64,000 bases of DNA from NCBI RefSeq assembly GCF_000429305.1, contig NZ_AUBP01000011.1:143739-207738 (forward strand). Direction: 5' to 3'. Every line of letters begins with the position of its first letter. Position 1 is the first letter of the stretch. The position numbers were made by a program, and so were the translations under genes. This DNA is from Desulfovibrio inopinatus DSM 10711 (GTDB lineage: Bacteria > Desulfobacterota > Desulfovibrionia > Desulfovibrionales > Desulfovibrionaceae). Below, in pieces: positions 19,420 to 28,930 of the stretch. Below the pieces are notes generated by a model. It searched no databases. It had not been told where the DNA came from and was given only the letters and a program-made list of their open reading frames with translations.

Positions 19420-22074
19420 TTACAACGTTACGCTTGAGCGAATGCTGTCGGGCAAAAGCAACACCTGCACACCGGAATACGATGCGACGCGTTCGAAATC
19501 GACTGCTGCCGCCGCTCTGGACGAAACAATGACAGTCCCTTGGAATCCTGATTCAAGCCGCTTGTAGAGTTCATATTCACGGCAATATTCCAAACTCTCC
19601 CGCGCCAAAGCAAAAGCGGGCTCGATATCAGGTTTGCCGTTTGTCTGCAAGGCGAGAGCCGGTTCCGTGGAGTGGGCACCGTTCAGCAGGCTGTTAATCA
19701 TGTCCACAAGTCTATCCTCATCGATAGGCTTGCTCAATGCAGCATCGGCCACATTGTGATCGTCTGCATCTCCCATAACACTAATGACCATAATAGGGAT
19801 GGATGAAAGATTGGCATCACTGCGAAATGCCGCAATGGTTTCACGACCATTCATGACCGGCATAAGAAGATCCATCGTCACGAGATCCGGCCGAGTCTCC
19901 TGTGCCATCTCCAAGGCTTGACGACCGTTGGTTGCAACAATAACCCGGTACCCTTTCCGAAAAAGAAATTGCCGTAAAAAACTGCGCACTCCAGGGTCAT
20001 CGTCCACGACGAGGATCAGAGGTTTCATGACATCGTTATTCGATTCAACTTCCACATCGAGAGGAAAGGGATGTGCGCAGGCATTTTCTTCAATGGGGAT
20101 GTCAACATGAAACGTGCTTCCCACTTCAGGTTCCGATTCCACAAGGATGGAGCCATGGTAATGTTCAACAATTTGTTGGCAAATAGCCAATCCAAGGCCC
20201 GTTCCCCGAGGTCTTTCGCCCAACATATCAGGCTGGCTGACTTGGTGGAACTTTCCAAAAATATTCTTGTGCTCACTTTTGGGGATACCGATACCTGTAT
20301 CCTCTATCGAGATACGTACAAAAGAATCATGTCGGGATGCACGCAAGGCGATGCAACCTTTATCTGTGAATTTTGCTGCATTGTTTAAAAGATTAATAAA
20401 AACCTGTCGCAGACGATCCGGATCGACTTGGAGCTGTAGATCGCCATGAGGAATGGTTGCTTCGAAACAGACGTCTTCTTTCTCCAAAAACTGTCCCGCC
20501 ACGGAATCAACAACGTCTTCAAGTAATGAAAAGATGTTCACATCTTTTTCATTCCACAAAATACGGCCGGATTCGATTTTTTCAAGGTCTAAAAAATCAC
20601 TGATAAGGCGTGTAAGGCGTTCGCCCTCATGGACGATAATTCCAAGGTTGTCACGAATGCGACCCCCTCGCTGAACCAGCTTTTTCTCTTTTCCGGTAAG
20701 AGGAAGAAACGTCCCGGCAAATTCTTTATCGATCAATTTGGCAAACCCGAGAATGGACGTCAGCGGGGTGCGAAGCTCGTGCGAAACCATGGACAACAGG
20801 CCCGATTTGATCTCGTCCATTTGGGTCAAGGCAATATTGGCACATTCCAATTCCGTATTACGTTCAGCCAATTCGCGTGTTCTGTGATTTACTTTCTCCT
20901 CAAGGTGCGTATTCAACCGTGCAAGTTCATCCAAAGCTTTTTTGCGCTCAGTAATATCTTCAATCATAGCGTCGATGAGCAATAATTCCCCTGAGGCACT
21001 TTTCACTCCCCGAGCTTTCACCGATACCCACAGAACGGACCCGTCTCGATGCCAGAACCGTGTCTGAAATTCGGTAACAATGTCGGTTTCATTCAAACAG
21101 TACAACAAAGCAGCCCGATCCATTGGATCGAAATACATATCGCGGTCCACATCACGAACATTATCTTTGAACTCTTTTTCGTCTTCATAGCCCAGCATGT
21201 ACATCATGGCAGGGTTTGCCGCCAAAACTTGCCCATCAGGCCCTGCCTGCATAATCCCTTCAACGGCGTTCTCAACGATTCGACGATAATTTTGTTCTGC
21301 TTCAATACGCTTTTGATTGATTTCATGTCGGGTTTGCAAGCTGGCATCCATCGTCTGAAGCAAACGATTAGTCGTGACTGCAAGTAATCCCAGCTCGTCA
21401 GTTCTATGACCAGGAGGGATAGGGATAAGCGAACTACCAGGCTCCTCGGGGTTCACGTCGGCGAGACGTCGAATCATAGCGACGAGAGGAAAAGTCAGGG
21501 AACGATTGAAAAGAATCGTTAGGATACAGGCAAAAACAAGACTGGATACGATCCCTAAACCTAAGACTGTAGCCATGCGATCTAAGATAGGCCCGAGGGT
21601 AGCACGGGAATCTACTCGCACGAGAATCAAACCAAGAGATTTTGGCTGATCTGGAGACATGACGTCAAACGTATATTCAATTTCGTGTGGTTTCAGTTTT
21701 TTGAGCAACCAGCCCCAATCTCCCATGAGCTCCGGTCGCGTTCTCGACGCCAAAATGGACCCAAAGTCGTCAACAATCATTGCTTCATGAATATATCGAA
21801 ACCTTACAAGCCCTTCCACAACTTGCCGTGCCAACCCATCATCAAGGTCATGCAGCGCCTGCCTTGCAGGCATCGAAACAACTTCAACGACATGTTGAAT
21901 CGTGGAATAAAGTGTTTGTCGCTCTAATCGTAAATCATTGAGGATGACAGCCGTACTAATCATTAGCCCAAGCAGCAATGCAACGACAAAGGCATTACGA
22001 GCCTGCCGATATGAAAGTCGTTTAGAGAGAGGTATATCATGTGGAGATTCAAAACCGGAAAACGGATTCGGCAT
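19420..22074 (-). CDS. Membrane hybrid histidine kinase (PAS-HisKA-HATPase-REC)
   Basis: 884 residues. Two transmembrane segments (near 30-50 and 175-195) bracket an extracytoplasmic sensor. A HAMP-like linker and a PAS domain (about 270-390) follow, then HisKA with His432 in 'SMVSHELRTPLTSI', HATPase_c ending 'RGTGLGLAICQQIVEHYHG', and a receiver with Asp735 in 'LVTMDLLMPVMNG'. A roughly 80-residue tail of unknown function completes it. CAGGAG lies 9 bases before the ATG. It is monocistronic and far from its neighbours. Confidence 0.92.
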   Translation of the reverse strand: MPNPFSGFESPHDIPLSKRLSYRQARNAFVVALLLGLMISTAVILNDLRLERQTLYSTIQHVVEVVSMPARQALHDLDDGLARQVVEGLVRFRYIHEAMIVDDFGSILASRTRPELMGDWGWLLKKLKPHEIEYTFDVMSPDQPKSLGLILVRVDSRATLGPILDRMATVLGLGIVSSLVFACILTILFNRSLTFPLVAMIRRLADVNPEEPGSSLIPIPPGHRTDELGLLAVTTNRLLQTMDASLQTRHEINQKRIEAEQNYRRIVENAVEGIMQAGPDGQVLAANPAMMYMLGYEDEKEFKDNVRDVDRDMYFDPMDRAALLYCLNETDIVTEFQTRFWHRDGSVLWVSVKARGVKSASGELLLIDAMIEDITERKKALDELARLNTHLEEKVNHRTRELAERNTELECANIALTQMDEIKSGLLSMVSHELRTPLTSILGFAKLIDKEFAGTFLPLTGKEKKLVQRGGRIRDNLGIIVHEGERLTRLISDFLDLEKIESGRILWNEKDVNIFSLLEDVVDSVAGQFLEKEDVCFEATIPHGDLQLQVDPDRLRQVFINLLNNAAKFTDKGCIALRASRHDSFVRISIEDTGIGIPKSEHKNIFGKFHQVSQPDMLGERPRGTGLGLAICQQIVEHYHGSILVESEPEVGSTFHVDIPIEENACAHPFPLDVEVESNNDVMKPLILVVDDDPGVRSFLRQFLFRKGYRVIVATNGRQALEMAQETRPDLVTMDLLMPVMNGRETIAAFRSDANLSSIPIMVISVMGDADDHNVADAALSKPIDEDRLVDMINSLLNGAHSTEPALALQTNGKPDIEPAFALARESLEYCREYELYKRLESGFQGTVIVSSRAAAAVDFERVASYSGVQVLLLPDSIRSSVTL

Positions 22075-22607
22075 TCACCATACTCCTGCAATTATCCGGC
22101 AAAAGAACATCGCATTACCAGATGATGACTCGCCAAAAATAGCTCGCTAATACAAATAGAAACAATAGCATACAGGCATAACTTCACAATACAGAGTGAT
22201 CACCATACATAGCATCATTGACCAACGGCACACAATAATATTCACTATCTTGTAAACACGTCACAACACAATGAATGAATTACGTCTCGTTATCATCCGT
22301 ATTATACAACTAAAACATATGCCCGTCACCCATCGAGTTGAACTCAATCTATCGATATTACTCACATTACCCTCGTGTTGCAATGAAGAAAACGCCATAC
22401 GCTGGATCGTTGCAGGAAAAATACGCACGATATTCTTCTCACCCCCCTTCCAATACACGGTATACAGGCATATTTTCTCATCGCATATAAGAGAAAAAAC
22501 ATCGACAAAAATTATAAAGAGAAACAATACGCCCTCCTGGCAGAAGGATCAATTCCATTTTGCAAAGAGGCTTGACCCTCTTTGGGGGTTGGGGCAAAAA
22601 CGGCCTT
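22075..22607. other. Long AT-rich intergenic region
   Basis: 533 bases between the divergent hybrid kinase and gph. Open frames of 88 and 134 codons exist but have no ribosome sites or recognisable protein character. A short palindrome GAGTTGAACTC occurs near 22340. No RNA gene is recognised; both outward promoters presumably lie here. Confidence 0.5.
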
Positions 22608-23252
22608 ATGAAAACACAAGCCATTATTTTCGATCTCGACGGAACGCTTCTCAACACGCTGACCGATATCGCTAACGCCATCAATGTCGCGTTATCCATG
22701 CATAATTTGCCCACGCATCCGGAGAACGCATACCGCACGATGATTGGCAATGGCCTTGAAAAGCTTGTTGAACGCGCTCTTGGCCCTCAAAATACCTCCT
22801 ATTTTTCCGTTGTCCTTGCCGATGCCCATACGGAATACGGAAAGCGCCTGGACCAAGCAACAGCACCATATCCGGGAATCAATGCAATGCTGGCTGATCT
22901 GGTTCGCATGGGACTGCCATTGGCCATTCTTTCCAACAAACCACATGATCTCACTTTGGATTCAGTAAAAACCTACTTTCCGGAAACCCCCTTTGCGGTG
23001 GTTGCTGGCGCCAAGCCGAACGTTCCGTTAAAACCGTCAGCCGATGCCGCCTTGGCGATTTGCCAAGAATTGAGCGTCTCCCCAAACCAGACGATATTCG
23101 TCGGCGACTCACAGATGGACATAAAAACGGCCGTCAATGCCGGCATGTTCGGTGCTGGAGTATCCTGGGGATTTCGAGACAGGGAGGAACTCCTTCAAGC
23201 AGGTGCCTCAGTTGTAATTAATCGCCCGGACGAACTTCTTGCATTATTATAG
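22608..23252 (+). CDS. gph: HAD phosphatase, phosphoglycolate phosphatase-like
   Basis: About 214 residues. The HAD motifs are I 'IIFDLDGTLLNT', II 'LAILSNKP', III 'KPNVPLKPSADAAL' and IV 'IFVGDSQMDIKTAVNAGM'. A small helical cap lies between motifs I and II. These features match the Gph group, which removes phosphoglycolate arising from DNA repair, though HAD substrates are hard to predict. The ATG at 22608 starts the conserved core; upstream in-frame ATGs would add unrelated sequence. Confidence 0.8.
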   Translation: MKTQAIIFDLDGTLLNTLTDIANAINVALSMHNLPTHPENAYRTMIGNGLEKLVERALGPQNTSYFSVVLADAHTEYGKRLDQATAPYPGINAMLADLVRMGLPLAILSNKPHDLTLDSVKTYFPETPFAVVAGAKPNVPLKPSADAALAICQELSVSPNQTIFVGDSQMDIKTAVNAGMFGAGVSWGFRDREELLQAGASVVINRPDELLALL

Positions 23253-23445
23253 TCCCCCAAGCGGAGCTGTCGAACAAGGGCACACAAAAGTGACCCCCTG
23301 ACAAGAACAGAGAACACTCGCTGACACTATGATGCTGAACAGGAACGCCTTCAGAACATTCTCCATTTTCCTCTTTGTTCTTTCGTAGCATATTTCGTAC
23401 TCAATTTTCTATGCTAAGAACACGTAACCTTCGAGGTGCCTCCCC

Positions 23446-24105
23446 ATGTCGTATGCTGTTATTTTTGATATGGATGGTGTTGTTATTGATTCTGAACCCA
23501 TCCATCAACGTGTTTTCCAAGAAATTGCCGCCAAACGCGGTATTACATTGCCTCCAGGGGCCTTGGCCGCCTATATTGGCCGCTCCCCTATTGTTCAGTG
23601 GACCGACCTGAAAAACACCTACCAGCTTGATGAGCGTCCCGAGGACATTGCTGCAGAGCAAATGGACAGATATCTTGCGGTATTAGCCGAAATCAGGCCC
23701 GGACCGATGCCAGGGCTCTCATCGTTGCTTACCTATTTGACCAACGAGGGCGTTCTCATGGCCCTCGCCTCTTCGAATACGCGTAAAGTTGTTGACGCGG
23801 TGCCCGACATGCTCGGTATCGGCCAGTTTTTTTCACAGCGTATCAGCGGTCAAGACGTGACACATGCCAAGCCGGCACCAGATGTTTTTCTGGCAGCTGC
23901 ACAAAAACTCAACGTTCCGGCTCCACGTTGCATTGTTGTCGAAGATGCAACTAATGGCGTCAAAGCCGCCAAGGCCGCAGGCATGCGTTGTGCCGGGTTG
24001 CAGATCCCTGGCACAGGCGACCAAGATCTTTCTTTGGCGGACATTATTGTCCCGTCGTTAGTTGAATTGGAGCATGCTTTTGCAACCGGCCTCTGGTGGT
24101 CCTGA
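23446..24105 (+). CDS. HAD phosphatase, beta-phosphoglucomutase-like subfamily
   Basis: 219 residues. Motif I is 'VIFDMDGVVIDSEPIHQRVF', with the DxDG(V/T) pair and the SEP signature of the beta-phosphoglucomutase/DOG phosphatase branch. Motif II is 'LASSNTRK', III 'KPAPDVFLAAA' and IV 'IVVEDATNGVKAAKAAGM'. It acts on a small sugar phosphate or similar metabolite; the substrate cannot be told. GAGG lies about 8 bases upstream of the ATG. Confidence 0.85.
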   Translation: MSYAVIFDMDGVVIDSEPIHQRVFQEIAAKRGITLPPGALAAYIGRSPIVQWTDLKNTYQLDERPEDIAAEQMDRYLAVLAEIRPGPMPGLSSLLTYLTNEGVLMALASSNTRKVVDAVPDMLGIGQFFSQRISGQDVTHAKPAPDVFLAAAQKLNVPAPRCIVVEDATNGVKAAKAAGMRCAGLQIPGTGDQDLSLADIIVPSLVELEHAFATGLWWS

Positions 24106-24150
24106 ACGTCCACATATTCGTGTTGTCATCTTCATTCATTGGAGTAAACC

Positions 24151-24537
24151 ATGCATCTGAGTCACATCGCTATCTGGACATCGGACCTGGAGCGATCCAA
24201 ACACTTTTATGAAACATGGTTTGGTGGAAGAGCAAACACCAAGTACCATAATCAACAAACCGGATTCACATCGTATTTCCTGTCTTTTAGCACAGGAGCA
24301 CGGCTGGAAATCATGCAGCGTCCCGATATCACATCTCTAAATTCATCTGACGGCGAACAACTCGGTTTGGCGCACATGGCGTTCTCTGTTGGCAATGCCG
24401 ACGATGTCGACACCTTGACCGAACGTTTTCGAGCGGCCGGTGTCGTCATTGCTAGCGAGCCCCGAACGACAGGAGATGGATATTACGAAAGTGTCGTTCT
24501 TGATCCCGACGGAAACCGAGTTGAGATTACGACTTAA
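24151..24537 (+). CDS. VOC (glyoxalase/bleomycin resistance) fold protein
   Basis: 128 residues with two beta-alpha-beta-beta-beta modules. The first metal-ligand region is 'HLSHIAIWTSDLERSKHFYETWFG', the second 'GLAHMAFSVGNADDVDTLTERF', and the protein ends in the typical 'DPDGNRVEI'. The family includes glyoxalase I, dioxygenases and drug-binding proteins, so the exact reaction is open. A GGAG site precedes the ATG. It follows the HAD gene by 45 bases. Confidence 0.85.
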   Translation: MHLSHIAIWTSDLERSKHFYETWFGGRANTKYHNQQTGFTSYFLSFSTGARLEIMQRPDITSLNSSDGEQLGLAHMAFSVGNADDVDTLTERFRAAGVVIASEPRTTGDGYYESVVLDPDGNRVEITT

Positions 24538-24566
24538 GGAATTCTCCTCTTTTTCGTACGGAAATC

Positions 24567-24595
24567 TTGACAGGTTCTCCGACCGGAACTAGAGC
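24567..24595 (+). promoter_or_regulatory. Candidate promoter of the FmdB-like gene
   Basis: TTGACA (24567-24572), 17-base spacer, TAGAGC (24590-24595). The -35 and spacing are ideal; the -10 is weak. Confidence 0.4.
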
Positions 24596-24642
24596 CTCTT
24601 CTTTAGCCTTTTATTAACGACTTCATCCATAAGGAGTCATCT

Positions 24643-24897
24643 ATGCCTATATACGAAATCGAGTGTGCGGATTGTGGATTTTCCGGGGAAGTTATCGCAT
24701 CCATCACGCAAACCTCTCCCCCATGTCCATCGTGTGCCAGCACAAACACACAGAAACGTATGGCTGCGACAAGTTCATTGACCGGGAAAGAATCGTCTGG
24801 TCTTCCTGGTCCATCAGATACAGGATGCTGTGGTTCCCGCCCCCAACATGCGGGATGTGCCGGCCCAGGATCGTGCTGCGGAAAAGCAGGTTTATAA
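24643..24897 (+). CDS. FmdB-family zinc-ribbon protein
   Basis: 84 residues starting MPIYEIECADCGFSGEV, with a second knuckle 'CPSCAS'. This is the small FmdB-type putative regulatory domain (two CxxC pairs binding zinc). The C-terminus is a low-complexity cysteine and glycine tail ('CCGSRPQHAGCAGPGSCCG') common in these proteins from sulfate reducers. AAGGAG precedes the ATG. The molecular function is not established. Confidence 0.85.
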   Translation: MPIYEIECADCGFSGEVIASITQTSPPCPSCASTNTQKRMAATSSLTGKESSGLPGPSDTGCCGSRPQHAGCAGPGSCCGKAGL

Positions 24898-24925
24898 GAC
24901 GGAATGCCGCCGGCGTCTGTTTTGC
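24897..24925 (+). terminator. Weak hairpin after the FmdB-like gene
   Basis: AGACG (24897-24901) can pair with CGTCT (24914-24918) around a GC-rich core, followed by GTTTTG. It is a possible terminator. Confidence 0.35.
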
Positions 24926-25163
24926 TCTCACCTTGATGAAAGGCGTTCACCATAGCGAATGCAGAACAGACCTCACCTCCCTCTTCAAAGACGTGTATCG
25001 AGATGTTTATTGGGAAAGAGTTAACAGAAGAATGCTGGTGCTTGAAATATTGTACCCGATGAAAGTTTTTGAAGATTCTTTAAGAACCTGTTTCCAATAA
25101 CGTTCTTAGGCCGCCGGAGGCATTCCGACGACAATTCAACATACGCTTGATTAGGAGCATACT

Positions 25164-26006
25164 ATGTCGGAAAATAGCTGTGGAAGTGGTGGTTGCGCTA
25201 CCAATAAGGAAGCCGAAGAAAAAAAAATGGCCGAATTGATGGGCCGCATCAAAAATAAGATTGTTGTCTTGTCGGGAAAAGGCGGCGTAGGGAAAAGCAC
25301 CGTTGCTGCAAACCTGGCTGTGGGCCTGTCGCTTGAAGGCAACAAAACCGGTTTGCTTGATGTCGACGTCCATGGCCCGAGCATCCCTCGCCTGCTCAAA
25401 CTGACAGGTACCAGACCCGGTGTACGCAACGATACGATGATCCCAGTAGAATATAGCTGGAATCTCGGCGTAATGTCCGTTGGCTTTCTGCTGCCGGATG
25501 AACACGAAGCTGTTGTTTGGCGTGGACCAGTCAAAGGCAGCGTCATCAAGCAGTTTCTTGACGGAGTGGAATGGGGCGAGCGCGATTACCTTATCATTGA
25601 CTGCCCTCCTGGAACTGGCGACGAACCGCTGTCCGTCTTGCAATTTCTTGGAAAGGACGCCAAAGCGGTTATTGTCACCTCTCCTCAAGCGGTAGCGATG
25701 GACGACGTTCGCCGCTCTATTACATTCTGCCGGCTTATGGATACGGAAATCATCGGTATTGTGGAAAATATGAGTGGTTTTGTTTGCCCGGATTGCGGAG
25801 CCGTCCACAACATTTTCGACACGGGCGGCGGTGAGCGTCTCGCGCTTGATGCAGGTGTTCCCTTTCTCGGCCGTATTCCCATCGATATGGAAGCTGCCAA
25901 AGCAGGTGACAATGGCGAAGCTTTGTTGGCCGTCAAAAGTGATTCTCCGGCGTCGCAAGCCTTCAAGCATGTTGTTCGCGCTGTTATTAAATCAAGTAAA
26001 AAATAG
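25164..26006 (+). CDS. Mrp/NBP35-family iron-sulfur cluster carrier ATPase
   Basis: 280 residues. The deviant Walker A is 'VLSGKGGVGKSTVAANLA', with 'LLDVDVHGPSIPRLL' and 'IIDCPPGTGDEPL' as the MinD-like ATPase motifs, and 'CPDCGAV' as the C-terminal CxxC that holds a bridging Fe-S cluster. The N-terminus 'SCGSGGCATN' adds two more cysteines. These proteins carry Fe-S clusters to target enzymes. AGGAG lies upstream of the ATG, and the gene is closed by a strong terminator. Confidence 0.92.
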   Translation: MSENSCGSGGCATNKEAEEKKMAELMGRIKNKIVVLSGKGGVGKSTVAANLAVGLSLEGNKTGLLDVDVHGPSIPRLLKLTGTRPGVRNDTMIPVEYSWNLGVMSVGFLLPDEHEAVVWRGPVKGSVIKQFLDGVEWGERDYLIIDCPPGTGDEPLSVLQFLGKDAKAVIVTSPQAVAMDDVRRSITFCRLMDTEIIGIVENMSGFVCPDCGAVHNIFDTGGGERLALDAGVPFLGRIPIDMEAAKAGDNGEALLAVKSDSPASQAFKHVVRAVIKSSKK

Positions 26007-26034
26007 CCATTGTATTGTGGTTTTCCCGCTTTTG

Positions 26035-26070
26035 AAAGCACATGCTTGCGTCATGCAGGCATGTGCTTTT
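26035..26070 (+). terminator. Intrinsic terminator of the Mrp-like gene
   Basis: Arms AAAGCACATGC (26035-26045) and GCATGTGCTTT (26059-26069) followed by a T run. Confidence 0.9.
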
Positions 26071-26228
26071 TTGTGAGGAGAGGACAGCGCAGAACACATC
26101 CTCCTCCAAGCAAATCGTTTCTCTTCCCATCTTTGCCATGGATAGAACGGCGCAAAACCTTTATACTTCTCGCAAACATCATGTCGCATATTGCTTACGA
26201 CACCAGCCCAATCCGGAGAAGAACGATT

Positions 26229-27383
26229 ATGCACTTTCAGTTCTCGACAGCGTCACGTATTCAATTTGGTTGCGGCACGATCGCTAACCTGTGTACGGAA
26301 ACAGCAGCCAGAGGGAAACGCATTCTTCTTGTAACGGGAAGTCGTCCTCAACGGCACAACGCCATTAAGGATGATTTGCTTGCTCACGGACTGGATATCC
26401 TTGTCGTGCCTATTGCCGGGGAGCCCGATACAGAAACCATTCTTGAAGCAAGCACCTGTGCGCGCCGAGACCAATGCGACGCCGTCGTCGCCATCGGCGG
26501 AGGCAGTGTTATCGATGCCGGGAAAGCGCTGTCAGCTCTTTTGACCAACCACCGCAACCTGTATGACTACCTTGAAGTGATCGGAAAAGGGATGCCGTTG
26601 GAGAATGCGCCGGCTCCCTGTATTGCTGTCCCGACAACGGCCGGAACGGGAGCCGAAGTGACAGCCAATGCGGTTTTGGCGTCCACGGAGCATGGGGTGA
26701 AGGTGAGTATGCGGCATAAAGCCATGATACCCGATCTGGCAATAGTTGATCCGGAACTCACCTTGGATATGCCACCGCATATTACGGCTTCAACAGGTAT
26801 GGACGCTTTAACGCAGCTTCTCGAAGCTATGGTCTCGCGTTTTGCCAATCCGATGACAACAGCGTTGTGCCGCGAAGCATTGCCTCGAGCCGCCCGATCT
26901 TTGCCCATCGCGTTTGCCAACCCCGGAAATATCCAAGCCCGCGAAGATATGAGCCTCGCTGCGCTTTTTTCCGGTATTGCGCTGGCGAATGCGAAACTTG
27001 GTGCGGTCCACGGATTTGCCGCACCGATTGGAGGAGAGTTTCATGCTGCACACGGAGCAATTTGCGCGGCTCTGCTTCCGGCTGTCATGGAAACCAACCT
27101 TACGGCCTTAGAACAGCGTGACCCGCAAAACCCAGCATATGGAGCGTTCATCGAAGCTGCAATTCTTCTCTCCGGTAATCCCTCAGCCACTGTGTATGAT
27201 AGCATTGGATTTATCCGGTCTCTTACGGAAAAACTGCATATTCACGGTCTCGCATCCATTGGCATAACAGATGAACATCACGAAACAATCGCCACGAAAG
27301 CAGCTCGTGCAAGTAGCATGAAAGGGAATCCGGTAGAACTCACACACGATGAATTACTCGCCATTCTTAAAAAATCGATGTAA
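26229..27383 (+). CDS. Iron-containing alcohol dehydrogenase family
   Basis: 384 residues. The NAD(P)-binding motif is 'AVVAIGGGSVIDAGKALS', followed by 'PTTAGTGAEVTANAV'. The metal site would use Asp in 'STGMDALTQLLEA' and histidines in 'GAVHGFAAPIGGEFHAAHG'. The usual second ligand (DALxH) is glutamine here (DALTQ), a variant known in a subset of the family, so metal preference or substrate may differ from classic FucO-type enzymes. The ATG at 26229 has GGAGAAG upstream; the frame is open 73 codons earlier, but that part spans the preceding terminator. Confidence 0.88.
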   Translation: MHFQFSTASRIQFGCGTIANLCTETAARGKRILLVTGSRPQRHNAIKDDLLAHGLDILVVPIAGEPDTETILEASTCARRDQCDAVVAIGGGSVIDAGKALSALLTNHRNLYDYLEVIGKGMPLENAPAPCIAVPTTAGTGAEVTANAVLASTEHGVKVSMRHKAMIPDLAIVDPELTLDMPPHITASTGMDALTQLLEAMVSRFANPMTTALCREALPRAARSLPIAFANPGNIQAREDMSLAALFSGIALANAKLGAVHGFAAPIGGEFHAAHGAICAALLPAVMETNLTALEQRDPQNPAYGAFIEAAILLSGNPSATVYDSIGFIRSLTEKLHIHGLASIGITDEHHETIATKAARASSMKGNPVELTHDELLAILKKSM

Positions 27384-27583
27384 AAAATCATAGTCTCCAT
27401 TATTGATACAGTTCGAAATGCAAGAGATAGTTCAACTGTATCAATTTGGGGTATTGTGCACGACTTTCCATGTGCTCTATACTGTTTTTCCACAAACAAC
27501 ATCTCCATCAATTCTCGGTAAATATACTCCATGTTGGAGATGGTATGAACAGACTGCTGTATATCATACCAAGTGAGGTCGTC

Positions 27584-28378
27584 ATGTACCGTATAAATAT
27601 TTTCTTAGGAATTATTACAACATTTTTTATTGTACTCCTCGGAAGTTGTAGCAATCTCAGAGGCGCCAAATTGTATTCACCGGAACAATTTGGCTTGGTC
27701 AAGGTTGAAGACAATCTCTACGTCGAGAGAGGCGCCGATGAGGGAGCTATACATGCTCTTCAATCGGCCATGAAAATAGCCGAGACTGCTGTCAAGACGA
27801 CATATGGCAGTGTGCAATCCCAGCCGGTAACGAATGCGTGTATTACCGAAGAATGCTATCATAAGTTTGGCGGCATGAGCTCAAAAGCAAAGGTCTATGG
27901 AGATCGTATTCTCCTCTCACCACGAGGACTCGACTGGCATTTTCTTGCTCATGAATGGTCGCACGATGAAATGCGTACACGACTTTCATTCATCGCATGG
28001 TGTCGATTACCACAATGGTTTGACGAAGGAGTTGCCGTTGCGGTGAGTCAGGCGCCAGAGCACTCGGAAGAGCATTGGGAGTATCTTGTCGCATCGGATA
28101 TAAATCGCCCGACGCGAGAAGAATTGATCTCATATACATCGTTACGACAATGGCTCAGTGCAGCGAGACGTTTTGGCGCAACAACCAACGATGAACGAAA
28201 AGCGCGAGGAGAACTGGAAATCCACCCGTTATATTCTGCGGCTGGTCACGAAGTCCGCCCATGGCTCCAAGAAGTCGGAACGAGAGGTCTCCTGAAACTT
28301 ATTGCCCAAATGAATGACGGGGAAAAATTTAATATGGTATATCCAGGAAACCACGCGCAACTGACAACCCAAGATTGA
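27584..28378 (+). CDS. Putative zinc metallopeptidase lipoprotein
   Basis: About 264 residues. The N-terminus is a lipoprotein signal ending in the lipobox 'LLGSC' (Cys22). Residues 'FLAHEWSHDEM' hold an HExxH zinc motif, and 'LPQWFDEGVAVAVS' gives a downstream glutamate in a W-F-D-E-G context, as in gluzincin-type peptidases. I recognise no specific family. It is probably anchored in the outer or inner membrane, facing the periplasm. The start at 27584 is chosen because it gives a normal-length signal; an ATG 13 codons upstream also has a GGAG. A second lipoprotein gene follows 50 bases later. Confidence 0.7.
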   Translation: MYRINIFLGIITTFFIVLLGSCSNLRGAKLYSPEQFGLVKVEDNLYVERGADEGAIHALQSAMKIAETAVKTTYGSVQSQPVTNACITEECYHKFGGMSSKAKVYGDRILLSPRGLDWHFLAHEWSHDEMRTRLSFIAWCRLPQWFDEGVAVAVSQAPEHSEEHWEYLVASDINRPTREELISYTSLRQWLSAARRFGATTNDERKARGELEIHPLYSAAGHEVRPWLQEVGTRGLLKLIAQMNDGEKFNMVYPGNHAQLTTQD

Positions 28379-28428
28379 GGCAAGAAACAAATCACCAAAC
28401 GCATTCTTCTTGAAGGGAGGACATCACG

Positions 28429-28827
28429 ATGACTATCAACATTCGTTTATGGGGACCGTTATTGAGTTTCGTCTTCCTCTTCGCTGCTTGCACCAAGCAC
28501 ATCGACATCAGGCAAACAGCCGATACATCGAAAGATATTGCCATATCCAACGACACGTTTTCTCTCAATGGTACCGTCTACAAGCGGGGACAAGACGAAT
28601 ATCAAATCACGGCCACGATGAATGTGACGAACCCCGATGTAGGTCGAATCCATAGCATAAAAGTTGTCTTCCGCCTGTATAAGGATGGGAAAAAGGTCGA
28701 TTCGTTCTCAGCGCAAGCAATCCGTGCTACGGGAGGCCGTGAGTACAATATCAACTCGTATTTTAAGACATCAGAATCATTCGACAACATAAGCTGCTAC
28801 GTACAATACACGTATAGATATTCTTGA
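28429..28827 (+). CDS. Small lipoprotein of unknown function
   Basis: 132 residues with a signal peptide and lipobox 'LFAAC' (Cys21). The mature part looks beta-rich ('SLNGTVYKRGQDEYQITATMNVTN'), similar in feel to a small Ig-like or transthyretin-like domain. It has a good GAAGGGAGG site and is likely co-transcribed with the preceding metallopeptidase lipoprotein. I do not recognise the family. Confidence 0.7.
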   Translation: MTINIRLWGPLLSFVFLFAACTKHIDIRQTADTSKDIAISNDTFSLNGTVYKRGQDEYQITATMNVTNPDVGRIHSIKVVFRLYKDGKKVDSFSAQAIRATGGREYNINSYFKTSESFDNISCYVQYTYRYS

Positions 28828-28879
28828 ACCACATAATTCTAAGATTCGACATACGTATTTATGTTTTGTCCATAATGAC

Positions 28880-28918
28880 AGGCCATCCGTGTTGCAACAG
28901 CATGCACACAGATGGCCT
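28880..28918. terminator. Hairpin between convergent genes
   Basis: AGGCCATC (28880-28887) pairs with GATGGCCT (28911-28918), with an inner GTGT/ACAC stem. No clear T run follows on either strand, so termination efficiency is uncertain. Confidence 0.5.
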
Positions 28919-28930
28919 CAATACACCTGT

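Noticed and set aside
22075..22607. Possible small genes or RNA in the long gap before gph
   Set aside because: The open frames have no ribosome sites or domain character, and no tRNA or known RNA fold was recognised.
25080..25970. 296-codon frame antisense to the Mrp-like gene
   Set aside because: A shadow of a clear Mrp ATPase.
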